From contig JALFUW010000096.1 of NCBI GenBank assembly GCA_022786995.1, positions 1 to 40,195 of the forward strand: DNA of 40,195 bases, given 5' to 3'. Made by a program: the position numbers and the translations under genes. Source of the stretch: Clostridiales bacterium (GTDB lineage Bacteria; Bacillota; Clostridia; Oscillospirales; Oscillospiraceae). Below the pieces are notes generated by a model, which saw only the letters and a list, made by a program, of their open reading frames with translations, was not told the origin of the DNA and searched no databases. Below, piece by piece: positions 32,866 through 39,546 of the stretch; position 1 is the first letter of the stretch, and every line of letters begins with the position of its first letter.

Positions 32866-32986
32866 TGTCATTGCGAGGAGCGAAGCGACGTGGCAATCCG
32901 TTCCCCTTTTCACGCTCTAATAACGTACCCGTTACAATATGGAGTACGGATTGCCACGCCAGTGTGCGCACTGGCTCGCAATGACA
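32866..32986. repeat. Repeat family R1, copy 4, in the leader of an operon
   Basis: This 121-bp copy resembles copy 1 in its centre (TTCCCCTTTTC at left and GTACGGATTGCC at right). It lies between a strong promoter and the first gene, so it is transcribed and will fold as a long hairpin in the mRNA leader. Confidence 0.8.
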
Positions 32987-33043
32987 GGCTCCTTAGTCAT
33001 ATAAAGAACAACAACCACGCTTTCAAATGGAGGAGGAATATCT

Positions 33044-33388
33044 ATGGCTTCTTGCAGCGGTCACTGCGGCGGCTGCTCCGGCTGTGCCCGGGAGCTTACG
33101 CTGAGTGAAGGGGAAATCATCTTTCTGCGCCGGCTCGGAGAGGTGGCGTTTCTGCCGGTGGCCCGGCAGCTTGGAGATCTGACGCCCATCTTCCCGGAGA
33201 CAGACGGCGTGGAAAACATGAGCCTGATTTTGCAGGTTCTGGAAAAGAAGGGCCTGATTTCTCTGGACTACGACAAGCCCCTTTCGGGCTATGCCGGCTA
33301 CGGGGATTATCCCATACAGGGCAGCATGGCGCTGACCCAGCGGGGCCAGCAGGTGCTGGAGCTGATGGAATATCAGGGCGTTCATTAA
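33044..33388 (+). CDS. Small protein with Cys-cluster N-terminus and possible winged helix
   Basis: This 114-aa protein of unknown function starts MASCSGHCGGCSGCARE, giving a Cys-x3-Cys-x2-Cys-x2-Cys cluster able to bind a metal or Fe-S cluster. The rest (TLSEGEIIFLRRLGEVAFLPVARQL, VLEKKGLISLDYDKPL, GSMALTQRGQQVLELM) has the helix/wing pattern of a winged-helix DNA-binding domain. It is therefore possibly a redox- or metal-sensing regulator. AGGAGG 7 nt before the ATG and a strong promoter support the gene. It is first in an operon, 20 nt ahead of azlC, so it may control branched-chain amino-acid export or act in metal handling. No family is recognised with certainty. Confidence 0.8.
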   Translation: MASCSGHCGGCSGCARELTLSEGEIIFLRRLGEVAFLPVARQLGDLTPIFPETDGVENMSLILQVLEKKGLISLDYDKPLSGYAGYGDYPIQGSMALTQRGQQVLELMEYQGVH

Positions 33389-33408
33389 GATACAGAAGGA
33401 TGACATAC

Positions 33409-34125
33409 ATGATGAGTTTTCGGGAATATCGGATGGGGGTCAGCCGGGGACTGCCGGTGGGCATGGGCTACTTCTCCGTCAGCTTTGGATTTGGGGCCAT
33501 GGCGGTGAGCCAGGGGTTGTCCGCGTGGGATGCCACGCTGATCTCCCTGACCAACGTGACCAGCGCGGGACAGTTCGCGGGGCTGACCGTCATCGTGGCG
33601 GCGGCAACCCTGTGGGAGATGATTCTGACCCAGCTGATTATCAACAGCCGCTATGCCCTTATGAGTTTGGCCCTCAGCCAGCGGATGGGGGAGCGGATCG
33701 GATTTCTGCCCCGGCTGCTGATTGCCTTTTTCAATACGGATGAGATTTTCGCGCTGGCCATGGCGAGGGTGGAGCCGCTGACGGTGCCCTTTATGCTGGG
33801 CCTTGGCACCCTGCCTATCGTTGGCTGGACGCTGGGAACACTCTGCGGCGGCCTTGCCGGGTCGGTGCTGCCGGCTTCCATTCAGGCGGCGCTGGGGGTC
33901 ATGCTCTACGGTATGTTCATCGCCATCGTGGTGCCCCCGGCGAAAACCGATCGGAAGATTCTGGCGGCGGTGATACTGGCGCTGATTTGCAGCAGCGCGT
34001 TCACTTGGGTGCCGGTGCTGAAAACCGTGTCCGCGGGCATTTCCATCGTCATCTGCACCGTGGCGGCGGCAGGTATCTGCGCAGCGTTGCTGCCCACCCC
34101 GGAAGAAGCGGAGGCGGCGGTATGA
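33409..34125 (+). CDS. azlC: AzlC family branched-chain amino-acid exporter, large subunit
   Basis: This 238-aa inner-membrane protein has the AzlC start (REYRMGVSRGLPVGMGYFSVSFGFGAMA), TNVTSAGQFAGL and LIINSRYALMSLALSQR. About seven spans are visible. With AzlD it exports branched-chain amino acids in Bacillus-type systems. An earlier in-frame ATG at 33400 is directly on the AAGGA sequence; ATG 33409 has an 8-nt spacing and is preferred. Its stop overlaps the azlD start (ATGA), the usual arrangement. Confidence 0.93.
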   Translation: MMSFREYRMGVSRGLPVGMGYFSVSFGFGAMAVSQGLSAWDATLISLTNVTSAGQFAGLTVIVAAATLWEMILTQLIINSRYALMSLALSQRMGERIGFLPRLLIAFFNTDEIFALAMARVEPLTVPFMLGLGTLPIVGWTLGTLCGGLAGSVLPASIQAALGVMLYGMFIAIVVPPAKTDRKILAAVILALICSSAFTWVPVLKTVSAGISIVICTVAAAGICAALLPTPEEAEAAV

Positions 34126-34442
34126 GTATTTATGTGTACATCTTCACCATGGCGCTGACAACATACCTCATCCGTGTGCTGCCGCTGACCATTTTTCGCA
34201 AGCCCATCCGCAGCCGCTTTCTGCGCTCGTTCCTGCATTATGTGCCCTACGCCTGCTTGACCGCCATGACCTTCCCGGCGATTTTAAGCAGCACGGCCTC
34301 CATCTTAAGCGGCGCGGCAGCCCTGATCGTAGCAATCCTCCTTGCCTACCGGGGCAAGAGCCTGATTGTGGTGGCGGTGAGCAGCAGCGCGGCGGTGCTG
34401 CTGGTGGAGTGCATTCTGAAACTCATGGGGGTGCTGGCGTGA
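34122..34442 (+). CDS. azlD: AzlD family branched-chain amino-acid exporter, small subunit
   Basis: This 106-aa protein has four predicted membrane spans and the AzlD landmarks TYLIRVLPLTIFRK, FLHYVPYACLTAMTFPAIL and the Ala-rich third span. It begins within the azlC stop codon (ATGA overlap) and ends within the GNAT start (GTGA overlap). These overlaps show that all three genes are translated from one mRNA. The frame opens further upstream, but that part overlaps azlC in another frame and is not used. Confidence 0.92.
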   Translation: MSIYVYIFTMALTTYLIRVLPLTIFRKPIRSRFLRSFLHYVPYACLTAMTFPAILSSTASILSGAAALIVAILLAYRGKSLIVVAVSSSAAVLLVECILKLMGVLA

Positions 34443-34957
34443 TTCGCAAGGCGTTGGAAGCGGATATTCCCGCTGTGACAGCAATTTACGATAGGCTCCA
34501 CACCGAGGAAGAAAACGGAAGGGCTACCATCGGCTGGATTCGGGGTGTCTATCCCACAGAAGATACCGCCCGGCAGGCCCTTGACCGGGACGACCTGTTC
34601 GTTCAGGAGGACGGCGGTCACATTGTGGGCGCCGCCATCATTAACCAGACCCAGGTGGATGCCTACGAGGGTGGGCAATGGCAGTATGAAGCGGAAGCAG
34701 CCGAGGTCATGGTGCTGCACACCCTGGTCATCGACCCGGACACCGCCGGACGGGGCTTCGGCAAGCAGTTTGTCGCGTTCTATGAGGACTACGCAAGGAA
34801 GAACGGCTGCAAGGTTCTTCGGATGGATACCAACAGCCGCAACGCCCGGGCCAGAGCCATGTACGGTAGACTTGGCTACCGGGAAGCGGGCATCGTGCCC
34901 TGCGTGTTCAACGGCATCCAGGGTGTGGAATTGGTATTGTTGGAAAAATCTCTCTAG
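34439..34957 (+). CDS. GNAT family N-acetyltransferase
   Basis: This 172-aa cytosolic acetyl-CoA-dependent acetyltransferase has the start IRKALEADIPAVTAIYDRL. Strand 4 and the pyrophosphate loop are VLHTLVIDPDTAGRGFGKQFV, with the R-G-x-G-K signature. DTNSRNARARAMYGRLGYREAG is the usual C-terminal segment. The GTG start overlaps the azlD stop (GTGA). Upstream ATG 34409 lies inside azlD and is not needed. The acceptor is unknown. The tight link to an amino-acid exporter makes an amino acid or amine plausible. Confidence 0.9.
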   Translation: MIRKALEADIPAVTAIYDRLHTEEENGRATIGWIRGVYPTEDTARQALDRDDLFVQEDGGHIVGAAIINQTQVDAYEGGQWQYEAEAAEVMVLHTLVIDPDTAGRGFGKQFVAFYEDYARKNGCKVLRMDTNSRNARARAMYGRLGYREAGIVPCVFNGIQGVELVLLEKSL

Positions 34958-34979
34958 AATTGTAAAATAACTATGTCTT

Positions 34980-35007
34980 CTCCCGGTTTGCCTTGACAAA
35001 CCGGGAG
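34980..35007 (+). terminator. Terminator hairpin that contains the mntP -35 box
   Basis: An 11-bp perfect stem (34980-34990 with 34997-35007) with loop CCTTGA lies 22 bp after the GNAT stop. The next promoter's TTGACA (34993-34998) spans the loop and the start of the right arm. Confidence 0.7.
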
Positions 35008-35021
35008 CCATTTGTTATAAT
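34993..35021 (+). promoter_or_regulatory. Consensus promoter of the mntP operon
   Basis: TTGACA (34993-34998), 17 bp and TATAAT (35016-35021) form a perfect consensus sigma-A promoter. Transcripts start near 35028, at the beginning of the riboswitch. Confidence 0.9.
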
Positions 35022-35027
35022 TTCCGC

Positions 35028-35180
35028 CAGAAGAGGGAGTAGTCGGCGCGCACGGACGCGGGACAGAATCGACATACTGGGTATACGCATGGAACCCCGG
35101 TTCTGCCTGAAATGACGAGACTTGGTAGCCGGCTCAGTCTCTTATGCAAGAACCTGCGTGCCGGTGAGAATCAGTACGGA
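35028..35180 (+). promoter_or_regulatory. Probable yybP-ykoY manganese riboswitch
   Basis: The leader between the promoter and mntP is about 160 nt and carries a GAGGGAGTAG start, several short pairs (for example CGCGC/GCGCG near 35047, GTATAC at 35081-35086, CGGTTC near 35098) and, near the 3' end, TATGCAAGAACC, similar to the GCAAGACC part of the Mn2+ riboswitch. These two elements and the downstream mntP gene fit the yybP-ykoY class, which turns on Mn2+ exporters when Mn2+ is high. The match is by eye and not exact. The Shine-Dalgarno (GGAGG, about 35178) is at the end, so control may be at translation. Confidence 0.68.
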
Positions 35181-35190
35181 GGTCTTTTTT

Positions 35191-35766
35191 ATGGGAATCG
35201 GAGAGTTACTGCTGCTGGCTGTGGGCCTGAGCATGGACGCGTTTGCCGTGTCCGTGTGCAAGGGACTGGCTCTGCGGCGGGCCACGTTCCAGGCGGAGAT
35301 CACCTGCGGGGTGTGGTTCGGCGGCTTTCAGGCCCTGATGCCCCTGATCGGCTTTTTCCTGGGCACCCTGTTCGCCGTGGCAATTCAAGCGGTGGATCAC
35401 TGGATCGCCTTCGGCTTGCTTGCCATCATCGGTGTGAATATGCTCAAGGAGGCTTTGTCCCACGAGGAAGAATGCGGCTGCGAAAACAGTGCTGACCTGT
35501 CGGTGAAAACCATGCTCGTCATGGCGGTAGCCACCTCCATTGACGCGCTGGCGGTGGGCATTTCCCTGGCCATGGTGGGAAATGTGAACATTTTCTTTGC
35601 CGTGACCTTAATCGGCATCTGCACCTGCATCCTGTCCATGCTGGGGGTGAAGATCGGCAACGTGTTTGGCAGCCGGTTTGAAGCCAAAGCGGAAATTGCC
35701 GGGGGTGTGATCCTGATTCTGCTGGGCCTGAAAATCCTGCTGGAGCATCTGGGGGTGCTGGCGTGA
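35191..35766 (+). CDS. mntP: Manganese efflux pump MntP
   Basis: This 191-aa inner-membrane protein has six spans in two related halves. The paired motifs GLSMDAFAVSVCKG (span 1) and ATSIDALAVGISLAM (span 4), each with a conserved Asp, are diagnostic. A Cys/Glu-rich loop (HEEECGCEN) sits between the halves. GGAGG about 8 nt upstream fixes ATG 35191; the upstream frame to 35122 runs through the riboswitch and is not used. The leader looks like an Mn2+ riboswitch. The stop overlaps the VanZ gene start (GTGA). Confidence 0.95.
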   Translation: MGIGELLLLAVGLSMDAFAVSVCKGLALRRATFQAEITCGVWFGGFQALMPLIGFFLGTLFAVAIQAVDHWIAFGLLAIIGVNMLKEALSHEEECGCENSADLSVKTMLVMAVATSIDALAVGISLAMVGNVNIFFAVTLIGICTCILSMLGVKIGNVFGSRFEAKAEIAGGVILILLGLKILLEHLGVLA

Positions 35767-36215
35767 TTCGGACGAAAAACAGAATGCGTCTGTGCGTGAC
35801 ACTGCTGGTGTGCTGTCTGACGTTCATCTGGGGCAATTCGCTGCTGCCGGGGTCAGTTTCCGGGGCCATCAGTGATTTTGTCAAGAATATTCTGGCAGCC
35901 CTGTTTGAGCAGGGGGAGCCGGAGCCGGAAAGCAGCGGCTTCCTGCTGCGAAAATTGGCCCACTTCACGGAATTTACGGCGCTGGGCCTGTGCCTTTGCT
36001 GGCTGTTTGGCATGCTGCAAAAAGCGAAGCTTGCGCCCTTCCTTTGCGGCGGACTGGCAGCCTGCGTGGATGAAACCATCCAGCTGTTTGTCCCGGATCG
36101 CGGCCCCAGCCTGCGGGACGTGTGCATTGATTCCGGCGGCGTGCTGCTGGGAGTGATTTTGCTCACTTTGGGGCATCATTATCTATGTAAAAAGCGACTA
36201 TTGGAGGAAACCTGA
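35763..36215 (+). CDS. VanZ family membrane protein
   Basis: This 150-aa protein has four spans and the VanZ landmarks KLAHFTEFTALG and DETIQLFVPDRGPSLRDVCIDSGGVLLG. VanZ-like proteins occur widely in Firmicutes; the founding member gives low-level teicoplanin resistance, but most have unknown roles. The GTG start overlaps the mntP stop, and the lipoprotein gene starts 1 nt after its stop, so the three genes form one operon under the Mn2+ riboswitch promoter. Why a VanZ gene is tied to manganese export is not clear. Confidence 0.92.
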   Translation: MIRTKNRMRLCVTLLVCCLTFIWGNSLLPGSVSGAISDFVKNILAALFEQGEPEPESSGFLLRKLAHFTEFTALGLCLCWLFGMLQKAKLAPFLCGGLAACVDETIQLFVPDRGPSLRDVCIDSGGVLLGVILLTLGHHYLCKKRLLEET

Positions 36216-36216
36216 A

Positions 36217-36756
36217 ATGAAAAAACTGATTTGCGCCCTTCTGGCGCTGAGCCTGGCGCTTGCCATGACCGCCTGCGGCGGCAAGCAGCCCACCGAAACC
36301 ACCGCCCCCGCTGCCAATATCGAGGGCACCATGGAGGAGCTTCTGAACAAAGTTATTGAGCAGCGGCCCGTGGAGTTTGCCGGCGGTGTGTTCCCCATTG
36401 ACCTGACCGACACCAGCGAAGATGGAATGTGGAGCATCAAGAGCTTCACCGGCCTGGAGGACGTTTCCATGTTGACGGAAGCAGCCGCCTATGAGCCGAT
36501 GATGGGTTCTCTGGCCTTCTCCATGGTTATGGTGCGCACCGCTGCCGGGGCGGATCCCAAAGCGGTTGCCGAGGCCATGAAGTCCGGCGTTGACCCCCGG
36601 AAGTGGATCTGCGTGGAGGCCGACGACATGAAGGTGGCAGGTGTTGGCGACGTGGTCATGCTGATCATGGTGTCCACCACCGGCGACATGACTGCCCAGT
36701 CCTTTGTGGATGCCTTCCAGACCGTGGCGGGCAGAAATTGTGATTTTGTGATCTGA
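36217..36756 (+). CDS. Small lipoprotein, possibly DUF4358 type
   Basis: This 179-aa lipoprotein has a clear signal peptide (MKKLICALLALSLALAMTAC, Cys20) and a Thr/Pro/Ala linker to about residue 35. The globular domain follows (MEELLNKVIEQRPVEF, LTEAAAYEPMMGSLAFSMVMV, VAEAMKSGVDPRKWICVEADD). The pattern of a helix, a signature beta strand and then 'DPRKWICV' resembles DUF4358 proteins found beside MBOAT-DHHW genes in Clostridia, from memory and with moderate certainty. GGAGG inside the vanZ stop region serves as its Shine-Dalgarno. Function is unknown. Its neighbour 190 bp downstream is the MBOAT gene. Confidence 0.85.
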   Translation: MKKLICALLALSLALAMTACGGKQPTETTAPAANIEGTMEELLNKVIEQRPVEFAGGVFPIDLTDTSEDGMWSIKSFTGLEDVSMLTEAAAYEPMMGSLAFSMVMVRTAAGADPKAVAEAMKSGVDPRKWICVEADDMKVAGVGDVVMLIMVSTTGDMTAQSFVDAFQTVAGRNCDFVI

Positions 36757-36775
36757 TAAACAATAAGCTTTCTTC

Positions 36776-36919
36776 GTAGGGCGGGGTTATGACCCCGCCG
36801 ACCATGTAACCAATTTGCTGAGGCTGTAGTTGAATGGGAAGCGATGGGTTTTGATTCCGATCCTTTTTCCTGCCTTACATCATCGAAAACGGGTCGGCGG
36901 AGTCATGACTCCGCCCTAC
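36776..36919. repeat. Inverted pair of 28-bp GGCGGGGT-type repeats
   Basis: The unit at 36776-36803 (GTAGGGCGGGGTTATGACCC...) and its inverted copy at 36892-36919 differ at about four positions and enclose 88 bp. Each unit is itself a hairpin (GGCGGGG with CCCCGCC). The pair lies between the lipoprotein and MBOAT genes and contains no gene. It resembles REP-type extragenic palindromes. Confidence 0.7.
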
Positions 36920-36945
36920 GATTTTTCCGATTCGTGGAGGAAGTC

Positions 36946-38325
36946 ATGATCTTTTCCAGCATTCCCTTTCTATACTATTTCCTCCCGGTGGTGCTGGCGG
37001 TGTATTTCCTCACCCCCCGGCGGGGGAAGAACGCTGTGCTGCTTCTAGCAAGTCTCTTTTTCTACGGCTGGGGGGAGCCGAAGCTGCTTTCCTTGATGGT
37101 GTTCACCATCGGCGTGTTCTATCTCTGCGGCCTTGCCATCGGGCGAAGCGAAACCCATAAAAAAGCCTGGCTGGCAGTATCCGTTGTCATCGGCGTGGGG
37201 CTGCTGGGACTTTTTAAGTATGCTGACTTTTTTATCACCAGCGTCAACGCGGCTACGGGATTATCAATTCCGCTTTTGAAGCTGGCGCTGCCCGTGGGCA
37301 TCAGCTTCTATACCTTCCAATGTATCAGCTACACCGTGGACGTGTACCGGGGCACGGTGCCGCCCCAGAAAAATCCCATTTCCTTCGGCGCCTACGTCGC
37401 CCTGTTTCCCCAGCTCATTGCCGGGCCTATCGTCCGCTATCGGGATGTGGCGAGGGAGCTGGACAGCCGGGCGCACAGCTGGGAAACTATGGGGCTGGGC
37501 CTGCGGCGGTTTATCGTTGGCCTTTCGAAAAAGGTCATTCTGGCAGACAATCTGGCGATGCTTGTAAAGCTCTATCGGGAAAGCGCTGAGCCTTCTGTGG
37601 CCTTCGCCTGGCTGTATGCCATCGCCTTTACTCTAAACATCTACTTCGACTTTTCCGGGTATTCCGATATGGCCATCGGACTGGGGCGGATGTTCGGCTT
37701 TCATTTCCCGGAGAACTTTGACTACCCCTATCTATCCAAAAGCGTCACGGAATTCTGGCGGCGGTGGCATATTTCCCTTGGCAGCTGGTTCCGGGACTAT
37801 GTGTATATCCCCCTTGGAGGCAACCGGGTAAGCCGGGGCAGGTGGGTGCGCAACATCCTTGTGGTGTGGCTGCTCACGGGTCTGTGGCACGGGGCGGCCT
37901 GGAATTTCGTGCTGTGGGGACTGTTGTTTGCCGCCCTGTTGCTGATGGAAAAAGCCCTGCCGGGACTGAGGAAACTGCCAGAATTCGCGCGGCACGGCTA
38001 TGTGCTGCTGGCGGTGATTCTGAGCTTTGTCCTGTTCAACGCCGATACCCTCTCTCAGGCGGGAAAGGATTTCGCGGCCCTCTTTGGCTGCGCCGGACTG
38101 CCTCTCATCACGAAGGAAACTGGGTACTATCTGCGAAGCTACGCCCCCTTACTGATCGCCGCCTGGGTGGGCGCTACGCCGCTGGTGAAAACGGTGGCCC
38201 AAAAGCTGGGGGAAAACCGGCTGGTTCAGATTCTGGAGCCGATAGTCTGGCTGGGGCTGCTGCTCATCTGCACCGCCTATCTGGTGGATGGCTCTTTCAG
38301 CCCCTTCCTGTATTTCCGTTTCTGA
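36946..38325 (+). CDS. MBOAT family O-acyltransferase (AlgI/DltB-like)
   Basis: This 459-aa membrane protein of about 11 spans transfers acyl (often acetyl) groups across the membrane to an envelope polymer. It starts MIFSSIPFLYYFLPVVL and has ISFYTFQCISYTVDVYRG, FPQLIAGPIVRY, YFDFSGYSDMAIG, FWRRWHISLGSWFRDYVYIPLGGNR and LTGLWHGAAWNFVLWG, with the catalytic His315. TGGAGG lies 5 nt before ATG 36946; the frame extends upstream through the 36892-36919 repeat unit and is not used. The DHHW gene starts 9 nt downstream. Together they form a standard acylation pair. Confidence 0.95.
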   Translation: MIFSSIPFLYYFLPVVLAVYFLTPRRGKNAVLLLASLFFYGWGEPKLLSLMVFTIGVFYLCGLAIGRSETHKKAWLAVSVVIGVGLLGLFKYADFFITSVNAATGLSIPLLKLALPVGISFYTFQCISYTVDVYRGTVPPQKNPISFGAYVALFPQLIAGPIVRYRDVARELDSRAHSWETMGLGLRRFIVGLSKKVILADNLAMLVKLYRESAEPSVAFAWLYAIAFTLNIYFDFSGYSDMAIGLGRMFGFHFPENFDYPYLSKSVTEFWRRWHISLGSWFRDYVYIPLGGNRVSRGRWVRNILVVWLLTGLWHGAAWNFVLWGLLFAALLLMEKALPGLRKLPEFARHGYVLLAVILSFVLFNADTLSQAGKDFAALFGCAGLPLITKETGYYLRSYAPLLIAAWVGATPLVKTVAQKLGENRLVQILEPIVWLGLLLICTAYLVDGSFSPFLYFRF

Positions 38326-38334
38326 GGTGGCGTG

Positions 38335-39402
38335 ATGAAAAAATATCAGACTATTTTAGTGCTGGCCCTCTGGGGCGCGCTGGCGCTATGGGCATGGACG
38401 ATCCCAAGCAAGCAGATTTCGGAAGCGGAACGCCGTCCGCTGGCACAAAAACCGGCGCTTTCCGAGAAATTCCAGACGGAATTTGAAGCCTACAGCTTAG
38501 ATCAGTTTCCCCTGCGGGACAATTTCCGAAGGCTAAAATCCCTGTTTCACACCGGGGTGCTGGGGCAGCGGGATAACAACGGCATTTACCTGACAAATGG
38601 CACTGCTGTGAAGCAGGAATACCCCCTGAACCCGGATTCCGTGAAGCACGCCATCGGGCGGTTTCAGCGAATTTACGAAAAATACCTGACAGAAAACCCC
38701 TGCTATTACGCCATTATCCCGGATAAAGGCTACTATCTGGGAAAAGACAGCGGTCATCTGACCATGGACTACGATGCCCTCTATGCCCAGCTGGCGCAGG
38801 GCCTGACCTGGGCACAGGAGATCGACCTGCGTCCGACTTTGACGGGGCAGGACTACTACCGCACCGACACCCACTGGCGGCAGGAAAATCTGATTCCCGC
38901 CGCGTCGGCGCTGTGTGAGGGGTTGGGTGTCACACCGCCCAAGGCGGAGCAATTTGCCGCAACACCCTTGGAACGGCCTTTTTACGGCGTATACTACGGT
39001 CAGGCGGCGCTGCCCATGGAGCCGGACACTATGTACCTGATGGAAAGTGACATGCTGTCCGCGTGCACCGTTTTTGACTATGAAACGGGCAAAACGGGCA
39101 GGGTGTACGACATGACCAAGCTGGACAGCCGGGATTTGTATGATGTGTACCTGTCCGGGGCCAGGGCGCTGCTGACCATCGAGAACCCCAACGCCGGGAC
39201 AGACCGGGAGCTGATCGTGTTCCGGGACTCCTTCGGCAGTTCGATGGTACCGCTGCTTCTGTCGGATTATGGGAGGGTAACGCTGGTGGATATCCGCTAT
39301 ATCCAGCCGGATCTTCTGGGGCAGTTTCTGGACTTCCACGGGCAGGATGTGCTGTTCCTCTATAGCACCCTGGTGCTCAACAGCAGCGGGGCGCTGAAAT
39401 AA
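38335..39402 (+). CDS. DHHW family SGNH-type protein, partner of MBOAT
   Basis: This 355-aa protein has a single N-terminal membrane anchor (residues 6-22) and an extracellular AlgJ/AlgX-like domain. The DHHW motif appears as DTHW in YYRTDTHWRQENLIP. An AIIPDKGYYL segment and FRDSFGSSMVPLLLSDYG, with the nucleophile Ser in RDSFGSS, complete the SGNH-like site. GAGG lies 7 nt before ATG 38335; GTG 38332 is less suitable. It probably takes the acyl group from the MBOAT protein and places it on an exopolysaccharide, teichoic acid or other wall polymer. The polymer is unknown. A strong terminator follows. Confidence 0.92.
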   Translation: MKKYQTILVLALWGALALWAWTIPSKQISEAERRPLAQKPALSEKFQTEFEAYSLDQFPLRDNFRRLKSLFHTGVLGQRDNNGIYLTNGTAVKQEYPLNPDSVKHAIGRFQRIYEKYLTENPCYYAIIPDKGYYLGKDSGHLTMDYDALYAQLAQGLTWAQEIDLRPTLTGQDYYRTDTHWRQENLIPAASALCEGLGVTPPKAEQFAATPLERPFYGVYYGQAALPMEPDTMYLMESDMLSACTVFDYETGKTGRVYDMTKLDSRDLYDVYLSGARALLTIENPNAGTDRELIVFRDSFGSSMVPLLLSDYGRVTLVDIRYIQPDLLGQFLDFHGQDVLFLYSTLVLNSSGALK

Positions 39403-39503
39403 AAATGGGCCTGCCGCAGCAGACCCCCAGGGTGTCAATAACGCCCACAATTTGAAATCGCGGCCCCTCATGGCTTCGCGGCAATCACCGACCCGGCGCA
39501 TGA

Positions 39504-39546
39504 TTTTCGGCCCTTCGCAGCATTTCGCGAAGGGCCGAAAAATTAT
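39504..39546. terminator. Bidirectional terminator between DHHW and rRNA methyltransferase genes
   Basis: A perfect 15-bp stem (39504-39518 with 39527-39541) with an 8-nt loop has T-runs on the left arm and A-runs on the right arm. It ends both convergent transcripts. The minus-strand gene's stop codon is at its edge. Confidence 0.85.
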
